DNA from: Nevskia sp964451925
GTDB taxonomy: Bacteria > Pseudomonadota > Gammaproteobacteria > Nevskiales > Nevskiaceae
DNA: 64,000 nucleotides
Direction: 5' to 3'
Assembly (NCBI GenBank): GCA_964451925.1
Contig: CAYVKA010000019.1
Location: forward strand, 1-64,000
Part shown: positions 58,270 to 64,000 of the stretch, in pieces
How positions within the stretch are numbered: position 1 is the stretch's first letter
Layout of the letters: each line of letters opens with the position of its first letter
Position numbers and translations under genes: made by a program
Notes under the pieces: model-generated
What the model was told of the DNA's origin: nothing
Database searches by the model: none
The model's input: the letters and a program-made list of their open reading frames with translations, nothing else

Positions 58270-59447
58270 TTCGGGTGGCGTTTGTTCTTAACGATATCGG
58301 CGATCGCTGGTTAGGCGGGGTTAATTACTATAGAAATCTCTTTTCGGCATTGGAGTTGATTGAAAATCGAAAGATAGCGCCTGTGGTATTTTTGGGGGCA
58401 CAGGCATCCGATAGTTTTGCGCGTAATTTCAAATCCGCAGAAATCGTACGAAGCACGATTCTTGATCGCAAAACGCCAGGATGGATTGTACGCAAAGTCG
58501 CGTCCAGATTCATGCCAGAGAGGCGTGACCCCCTTTTGTACGCACTGTTGAGGCAATACAAAATCGATGTAGTGTCACACTATCACTATGGATCAGTTTG
58601 GTGGGGGAAGAAAATCAAAATGATTGGCTGGATTCCCGACTTCCAGCACCTTTACTATCCTAATTTCTTTTTGCCCAGCGAAAGCAGTACGCGAGACGTG
58701 CAATACGAGCGGGTATGCCGCCTTTGTGACAGGGTGATTTTGAGTAGCAATGCGGTGCGTGACGATTTGAAGGTTTTTGCACCCGGTGCACTTCCCAAAT
58801 CGCGGGTGCTTAGATTTGTACCGGATGTAAGCTTTGCGTCGCCTATCGTTAGCCTGGAAGACCTAAAAAGAAAATATGGCTTCAAGGCTCCATTTTTCTT
58901 TCTACCCAATCAATTTCACATTCATAAAAATCACCGCGTCGTAGTTGAAGCGTTAGCCGAATTAAAGAAAAAAGGGGCTGCAGCCACCGTGGTGGCTACC
59001 GGTAACACCGCCGATTATCGGAGGCCAGACTATTTCCCGGCTCTACTTGATCAGGTGACATCTCTCGATGTAAAGAATTTTTTTAAAATTATCGGCATGG
59101 TGCCGTATGAGGACTTGGTGTCTTTGATGTGCCACTCCATTGCCGTTATCAATCCGTCACTGTTTGAGGGATGGAGCACAACGGTTGAAGAGGCAAAGGC
59201 TCTCAACAAGGTTACGCTGTTATCAGATATTGCGGTGCATCGTGAGCAGAATCCAAATGGTAGCTTCTTTTTTAATCCAAATGATTGCTCTGATCTAGCT
59301 GAGAAAATGTTCGCTGTGTTGAATAGTTCCACAGATTTAACTTCGGCATATGCTGTTCCAGATGAAGGTTATCAGGCGCGTCGAGCCAATTTCGCATGCG
59401 AATATCAAAAAGTCGTTATCGAAACTGTAGCGCAGGAAAATCCTTAG
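58266..59447 (+). CDS. Glycosyltransferase, GT4 family
   Basis: The 393-residue protein is a GT-B fold transferase: an N-terminal acceptor domain (VAFVLNDIGDRWLGGVNYYR) and a C-terminal donor domain with NQFHIHKNHRVVVEALAEL and FKIIGMVPYEDLVSLM. The E-x7-E region reads SLFEGWSTTVEEAKAL. It would add one sugar to the lipid-linked repeat unit on the cytoplasmic side. The GTG at 58266 overlaps the preceding stop (GTGA); the open frame further upstream overlaps the epimerase gene and is not used. Donor and acceptor are unknown. Confidence 0.88.
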   Translation: MIRVAFVLNDIGDRWLGGVNYYRNLFSALELIENRKIAPVVFLGAQASDSFARNFKSAEIVRSTILDRKTPGWIVRKVASRFMPERRDPLLYALLRQYKIDVVSHYHYGSVWWGKKIKMIGWIPDFQHLYYPNFFLPSESSTRDVQYERVCRLCDRVILSSNAVRDDLKVFAPGALPKSRVLRFVPDVSFASPIVSLEDLKRKYGFKAPFFFLPNQFHIHKNHRVVVEALAELKKKGAAATVVATGNTADYRRPDYFPALLDQVTSLDVKNFFKIIGMVPYEDLVSLMCHSIAVINPSLFEGWSTTVEEAKALNKVTLLSDIAVHREQNPNGSFFFNPNDCSDLAEKMFAVLNSSTDLTSAYAVPDEGYQARRANFACEYQKVVIETVAQENP

Positions 59448-59568
59448 CAAAGTATGTATCCCAATCAGCCAATCGGGACGTTACGAATCTCGACACTGAA
59501 TTTAGGCGATTTGACGTCTAGTCGTATTGCAGTCGAGCTGATTGGGGATTTTTTCCAAGGCGCCGAAG

Positions 59569-60759
59569 ATGATTGATGATCTAATTGTCAGTCCTCAGTA
59601 CTGGGCAGTGTTCGCTGTTGCAATGGCGGCCTTCTTTTGGGGCTTGCGATATACGCTGCTGGATTTCAAGTTTTTCATTGCCCTCTTTATTTCGCAGTAT
59701 ATTGCTCATCTATATGTTCTGATCGATCAATATTCCTCATTATTTTTATTTGCCTTGTTGAGTGGGTTAATGATTATTTTGGGGAGGTCGACCGTACCAA
59801 AAATATTGCGTACCCAAACCAAGCAACTGACGTTTATTGATTACGAAGCCCGGAATTACCTTGTCCTTTGCAAGTTGTTTATTGTCACGTACTTCCTACT
59901 TCGCTTTGCACTGTACCCCCAGTTTTTTTCCGAGTTCGATATTTCCGCACGACTGGAGGCTCAGTATGACAACCGCGTGATCTATATTTTTTCACTTGTG
60001 ATCGGCGTTCCAGTGGCCGCCGTACTTTGTGATTGGATTGATCGTCGCGAATTAGGGCGTTTCGATAAATTCTTGGCGGTCCTTATATTCCTCGGATATC
60101 TACAATCTGGATCTAAGGGGACTGTAATCTTTCTGGCTTTGGCGTTCATAGGCCTGACTTCATATATGCAGCGGCGAGTTAGTCCGGTCTATGTTGCGGG
60201 AGGGTTACTCTCAGTTTTTGCCATTGCATGGACTGCACTAAAGATTTTTTTTCCGCAATTGAACTCTCAGGAAATCGGCCAATTAATTTTGCACCGTATC
60301 GTCAGTAATACGGACAACATTGAGTTTCTTTATGTATTGGGGGCCCAACCAGGCGATTATCCGTATGCCGGAATCGGTGAGTTATTTGCACCAATAGCCA
60401 AGCGGTTCGGGGAACAAATCGACTATCCCATAGGGGTATGGCTGTTTGGTTCGCGCTTCGGTGACTGGAGTGGTTTTGGTCCAAACTCGGGATTCATAAT
60501 CGAATTTTTTGGAAGTTTGGGGTATGGCGGACTGTTGGTGGCGTTTTTCGTGGGTGTAGCCATAGGCTACTGCGAACAGCGAAGAACCCTATATCGAGCA
60601 GTGCTTCTTTCAATGCTCCATTTAATTTTGATAGAAAATCAGATTTTCACGACTTCTCTACTTGCTCATTCATTTTTCATTTTATTAGCTAGAGCTGCGT
60701 CATTTCTGCCAAAAAGGCCAAAATCAAACAATACTCGAAAAATACTTGTTTGGAGGTGA
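59569..60759 (+). CDS. wzy: O-antigen/exopolysaccharide polymerase, Wzy-like
   Basis: The 396-residue protein is very hydrophobic, with roughly 10-12 membrane helices, and has a larger polar stretch in the C-terminal half (about residues 255-320, around DNIEFLYVLGAQPGDYPYAG). A GxGPNSGF-like motif (SGFGPNSGFIIEFFGSLG) follows. This layout, and the position in a cluster with Wzx and glycosyltransferases, indicates a repeat-unit polymerase. Sequence conservation in Wzy is low, so the call relies on topology and context. The ATG at 59569 has AAGG nine bases before it; TTG at 59542 is an alternative. A T-rich stretch follows the stop. Confidence 0.75.
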   Translation: MIDDLIVSPQYWAVFAVAMAAFFWGLRYTLLDFKFFIALFISQYIAHLYVLIDQYSSLFLFALLSGLMIILGRSTVPKILRTQTKQLTFIDYEARNYLVLCKLFIVTYFLLRFALYPQFFSEFDISARLEAQYDNRVIYIFSLVIGVPVAAVLCDWIDRRELGRFDKFLAVLIFLGYLQSGSKGTVIFLALAFIGLTSYMQRRVSPVYVAGGLLSVFAIAWTALKIFFPQLNSQEIGQLILHRIVSNTDNIEFLYVLGAQPGDYPYAGIGELFAPIAKRFGEQIDYPIGVWLFGSRFGDWSGFGPNSGFIIEFFGSLGYGGLLVAFFVGVAIGYCEQRRTLYRAVLLSMLHLILIENQIFTTSLLAHSFFILLARAASFLPKRPKSNNTRKILVWR

Positions 60760-60932
60760 GCTTTTTTTTTTGACAAGAGTCTGGCTAGATATATGGGAGA
60801 CCGGCAGGCCAACCCGAAATTGAAATCTACTCAGCATCACGCAAACTAGAGCAATCATCCGCTGATGAATTGCAATAAAGCTAGATTGCATCAATAAGAC
60901 TGCTGTAAGCCGTGGTATTGAGGTTTTTGAAT

Positions 60933-61898
60933 ATGAATGTCGCGATTATTGGTTGTGGTGCTGTATTTGAAGTATTTTATATGGAAGCACTGAGTCGTAT
61001 GCATCGCGCTGGCGTCATTAAGGTCATGGTGCTTGTTGATAGCATCCAACAAAATGTGGAGCGCGCCGCAAGTCGCTTTGCTAATGCCAGGCTTGCTTCC
61101 GATTTGAGTCAAGCGGATCTGGATGGAATTGATCGCGCACTGGTTCTCACCCCTCCGGCCAGTCACTTTGGAATCTGCATGCTCCTGGCCAAAGCCGGTG
61201 TTCATGTTTATTGCGAGAAGCCTCTAACTACCTCGCCTCAAGAAGCCAGAGATATTGCTGCTGCGTTCATGGATAAGAACTTGATCTGCAAGGTCGGTTA
61301 TGTCCGCCGCTTATTCCCGAATGTTCGCGCCGTGCGTTCTCTCTATGGACGCATTGCAGGAGGTAGGCATATTGCAGTTTCAGACGGGGAAGTATTCCGC
61401 TGGCCGATCAAGACCGCATCAGTATTTTCCCCTGGCGATTCCGGCGCAGGGGTTGTTTGGGACAAGCTCAGTCATAATCTGGATATGGTGCAGTGGGTGG
61501 CTGGACTCCGAGAAATTACTTCGGTTCAATCAAGCTGCAAATCGGGAATGGTCCCGTCTGACGTTCTTGTAGAAGGTAGTACTGGCGAAGGAACCTTCAA
61601 GTTAGCTGTCTCTTGGACTGCGGCTTTCGCAAATGTAATTTCGATTGAAGGTGCGAACACCACGATTCGCACAAAGAATGGCCTTGGTTGGCAATTGAAT
61701 GTGTCTGAACCTGTGGCACTTCCTCACGATGTCGGCAGTGTGTCGTCGTACGGCGAGGCGGTGGAGTCGGCGCTTGGAGAGTTCTTTCGCCTGCGAGACC
61801 GAGAAGAAAATTCCATACTTGCAACCTCGGAGGAAAGTGTCCTCCTCACCGAACTTTTGTCAAAAATCAATATTCTTGCAAAAAAGAGTTTAGTATGA
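60933..61898 (+). CDS. Gfo/Idh/MocA-family oxidoreductase
   Basis: The 321-residue protein begins with a Rossmann motif (NVAIIGCGAVFEVFYMEAL) and carries the family's EKP motif (HVYCEKPLTTSPQEARDI), with the catalytic Lys, and a C-terminal beta-sheet dimer domain with WDKLSHNLDMVQWV and a His. It would be an NAD(P)-dependent sugar oxidoreductase acting on a nucleotide sugar or related compound; the substrate is unknown. The ATG at 60933 follows GAGG by nine bases. The stop overlaps the next gene, so it is likely paired with the SDR downstream. The 173 bases upstream show no coding. Confidence 0.88.
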   Translation: MNVAIIGCGAVFEVFYMEALSRMHRAGVIKVMVLVDSIQQNVERAASRFANARLASDLSQADLDGIDRALVLTPPASHFGICMLLAKAGVHVYCEKPLTTSPQEARDIAAAFMDKNLICKVGYVRRLFPNVRAVRSLYGRIAGGRHIAVSDGEVFRWPIKTASVFSPGDSGAGVVWDKLSHNLDMVQWVAGLREITSVQSSCKSGMVPSDVLVEGSTGEGTFKLAVSWTAAFANVISIEGANTTIRTKNGLGWQLNVSEPVALPHDVGSVSSYGEAVESALGEFFRLRDREENSILATSEESVLLTELLSKINILAKKSLV

Positions 61899-62956
61899 AA
61901 GTCGCGCTGATTGGTGCGGGATCGTCGGTCGGAAGACATCTGCTACTTCGTAACGACCCAAGGTTTATCGGGATTTATCGGAGCGCCAAAGCCCTGTCGC
62001 AATTGTGCGATTTGGATTTGGGTGATCGCTTGATTAGGGCATCCAATCCCGCCGCCTTGTCAGCGGCCATCAAAGGCTGCGATACGGTAGTCACGCTGAT
62101 CAATGATGAGAACCCAAGATCAGCCCTGCTAAGCTTGCGTCAAACGATGGATGCATGTGTGGCGGCTGGAGTAAGGCAACTGATCCACATCAGTTCGGCG
62201 GCCATTTACGGGCGTAATGCGCATCAGGTGAGGAGTGTCGACGCAGCCGGGCCCTCGCTGACGTGGAGTTCCTATGCTGCGGGCAAGCAATGGCAAGAGA
62301 ATTTCCTTAAGCAGAGCGCTGCCCGTTTACACTCGGTTGTTGTGCTTAGACCTGGATTGATCTGGGGGCCAGGTATGGCTTGGCTACATGTTCCCGCTGG
62401 GGACGTACTACGCGGTGAAGCTTGGATCGCGGAGGGGGATGCGCCATGCAATCTTGTGCACATTGATTTGTTAACGCATGCAATCGTCAGCTATGCCGAA
62501 TCGTGTCCGTCGGGGCTATCGTTCTGCAATCTATTCGACCGTAAGCGAATGACCTGGAGCGAATATTACAGGCGTATTGCTCAGAGTCTCAAAGTTGAAC
62601 ATCTTGATATTCATGTGATTCCACGTAAAGCGTCACCACCCTGGCTACGTAACGCTAATGCCCCGAGATTTATGTTTCCGCTAGGATTGGGTTGGAGCGT
62701 ATCGCCAAGGCCGCTCAAGGATTTTGTGAAGACTTTGGTACGGAGCATTCCGAAAAAAAAACGGCCGAACGGCGTGCAAATTTGCGGTATGGGTACACAA
62801 CATCTGTCAATCAATCGCGAAATGTGGGAGTTGAAGACCGTGCAGGGATTGCCGCCACACAACCAGGCACTCGAGCAGTTACACGATAGTTTGCCTCGTA
62901 GCGAATCTGAGCAGTGGGCTGAAATCGGCAAATTGGACCGATGGCTGTGGATTTGA
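61895..62956 (+). CDS. NAD-dependent epimerase/dehydratase-like protein with C-terminal extension
   Basis: The 353-residue protein is an SDR with a slightly unusual NAD motif (VALIGAGSSVGRHLLL), Ser in ISSAAIYG, and Tyr-Lys in WSSYAAGKQWQE. The last 100 residues or so (IPKKKRPNGVQICGMGTQHLSI onward) are not a normal SDR end and may be an added domain. It overlaps the stop of the oxidoreductase gene by four bases (ATGA-type). It probably modifies a nucleotide sugar for the repeat unit. The substrate is not known. Confidence 0.8.
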   Translation: MKVALIGAGSSVGRHLLLRNDPRFIGIYRSAKALSQLCDLDLGDRLIRASNPAALSAAIKGCDTVVTLINDENPRSALLSLRQTMDACVAAGVRQLIHISSAAIYGRNAHQVRSVDAAGPSLTWSSYAAGKQWQENFLKQSAARLHSVVVLRPGLIWGPGMAWLHVPAGDVLRGEAWIAEGDAPCNLVHIDLLTHAIVSYAESCPSGLSFCNLFDRKRMTWSEYYRRIAQSLKVEHLDIHVIPRKASPPWLRNANAPRFMFPLGLGWSVSPRPLKDFVKTLVRSIPKKKRPNGVQICGMGTQHLSINREMWELKTVQGLPPHNQALEQLHDSLPRSESEQWAEIGKLDRWLWI

Positions 62957-62964
62957 ATGCAGGT

Positions 62965-64000
62965 ATGAGAGTCCTTTACCTGAGTCCTCTTGTACCGGCC
63001 ATCTCTGGTAGTGGAGGCAAGAGAGCCGTTTATAACCACCTCAACGCGCTTAGCAATAACTCTGCACTAGATGTGGATGTGGTGGCAATTGATGAGGAAG
63101 CCAAAGGAGAGCGGTGGCCGGTCGAGCTTGTTTTGTTTTCTGCGCGAGTCTTTCCTCGGGGGCTTCCGCGGGTTGGGACAGGTGTGGTCGGTGTTGCTGG
63201 CGCGCTGCGACAAATATTATTGGATCCCGCTCCGCGTGCTGCTGCTGTACTCAAGTCGCAGCCTGCAATCGAGTGCATCAAAGAAATGCTCGGTAGAGTA
63301 GCCTACGATCTTGTGATTGTTGACTTACTCAAGGCCTATGCCTTGATCGACAAACTGCAAATTAATGCACCGATCGTCTATCTCGCTCACAACGTTGAGG
63401 CGGAAATTTACCGCGATCGGTGGCGCCATACTCCATTGCTGTCGCTTGGAAAATGGTTCTCTGGTCTGGAGTATTTCAAGACTCTGCGTTATGAGCGACG
63501 GCTTTTAAACAGAGCTGTAAGCGTCATCGCTATCTCCTCCGGTGATATAGGAGTGGGTTCATTCAAAGAGATTGTTAAAAAGCTTAGCTGCTGGCCCGAG
63601 TTGCCGACCCCTCAGTTACGACAGTGGTCCCTTCCTGCAAGGAAAACACTATTATTCGTCGGATCGGCTCAATACTTCCCCAATCGCGACGCCATCGAAT
63701 GGCTTGCGAATGAATTGATGCCGCGTATAGCCGAGATTGACTCTGAAATCCGCCTTAAGGTCGTGGGTACTCGTAAAGACGAGGTGGCATTGGCGGTCGG
63801 TGGCAGCAATGTAGAGTTTCTAGGCTTTGTTTCCCATGAAGAGTTGGTATCACTGCACTACGATGCTGATTTGTTCATTAGCCCGGTAGTGTTGGGTAGC
63901 GGGATCAAAATCAAAGTGCTGGAAGCGTCGGCATTTGGTATGCCCATCGCTGCAACAATCGAATCATTGCGTGGTGTCGACTATCTCGATGGCGCAGCCC
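62965..64000 (+). CDS. Glycosyltransferase, GT4-like (3' end outside window)
   Basis: The frame is open to the last base, giving 345 codons of an incomplete gene. It starts at ATG 62965 (MRVLYLSPLVPAISGSGG), nine bases after the preceding stop; TTG 62953 is an alternative. The N-terminal domain has SGGK-like KRAVYNHLNAL. Later come PIVYLAHNVEAEIYRDRW and LLFVGSAQYFPNRDAIEWLA, and the donor-site pattern FISPVVLGSGIKIKVLEASA (GxxxKxxEA), typical of GT4/GT1 enzymes. It is likely another repeat-unit sugar transferase. Product size is unknown because the gene is cut. Confidence 0.85.
   Translation, partial: MRVLYLSPLVPAISGSGGKRAVYNHLNALSNNSALDVDVVAIDEEAKGERWPVELVLFSARVFPRGLPRVGTGVVGVAGALRQILLDPAPRAAAVLKSQPAIECIKEMLGRVAYDLVIVDLLKAYALIDKLQINAPIVYLAHNVEAEIYRDRWRHTPLLSLGKWFSGLEYFKTLRYERRLLNRAVSVIAISSGDIGVGSFKEIVKKLSCWPELPTPQLRQWSLPARKTLLFVGSAQYFPNRDAIEWLANELMPRIAEIDSEIRLKVVGTRKDEVALAVGGSNVEFLGFVSHEELVSLHYDADLFISPVVLGSGIKIKVLEASAFGMPIAATIESLRGVDYLDGAA

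Noticed and set aside
60760..60775. T-rich run after the Wzy-like gene as a terminator
   Set aside because: There is no GC-rich stem in front of the T-run, so it does not meet the form of an intrinsic terminator.

Overview
The window is a contiguous piece of a high-GC gammaproteobacterial chromosome. Gene content and order (ftsK-lolA-rarA, crcB-serS, metG-rnfB-nth next to apbC-dcd, FimX beside EpmB, and a CGGGAATCGGGAA-type intergenic repeat) suggest a member of the Xanthomonadales/Nevskiales group. That placement is an inference from remembered gene order, not from a search. No rRNA, tRNA, CRISPR array or prophage was recognised.

From 1 to about 34.4 kb the window is densely packed housekeeping DNA. 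It holds, in order: the 3' end of ftsK, lolA, rarA, a membrane diguanylate cyclase behind a perfect FNR-type box, a PBP7-type endopeptidase, a fluoride riboswitch with crcB and a DUF190 gene, a universal stress protein, serS and a DEAD-box helicase. A molybdopterin cluster (moaA-D-E-C, minus strand) follows. Next is a sulfur block: cysI-type sulfite reductase plus DUF934, cysB, a TSUP exporter and cysG. The isoprenoid genes xseB-ispA ... dxs come next and are split by a toxin-antitoxin module on the opposite strand. They are followed by a DUF6249/ECF sigma/putative anti-sigma operon, then parE-parC behind an SOS-like operator, htpX, and the fimX-epmB pair.

From 34.6 to 43.6 kb there is galE (visibly AT-richer), then nth-rnfB-(120 aa gene)-metG on the minus strand, apbC and dcd, and rlmKL.

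From 43.8 kb to the right edge the window is a polysaccharide locus of group-4-capsule (gfc/yjb) type joined to a Wzx/Wzy repeat-unit cluster. A YjbF/GfcB lipoprotein gene ends in a strong terminator. Directly after it sits a complete IS3-family element (44517-45841) with an A6G programmed frameshift. Beyond the IS lie an inverted GfcA-like small gene, YjbH/GfcD, a low-molecular-weight tyrosine phosphatase (minus strand), Wza and the BY-kinase Wzc. These are followed by gmd, Wzx, an acetyltransferase, a methyltransferase, an epimerase, a GT4, a Wzy-like polymerase, a Gfo/Idh/MocA oxidoreductase, a second epimerase, and a GT4 cut by the window end. Codon and base composition become clearly AT-richer from about 53 kb, as is usual for horizontally exchanged surface-polysaccharide genes.

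Together the right-hand genes would make nucleotide-sugar precursors, assemble and modify a lipid-linked repeat unit, flip and polymerise it, and export it through Wza under control of the Wzc kinase and its phosphatase. GalE could feed it UDP-galactose. Two c-di-GMP proteins (the oxygen-linked diguanylate cyclase and the degenerate FimX) point to surface behaviour, but no link to the polysaccharide locus is visible in sequence.
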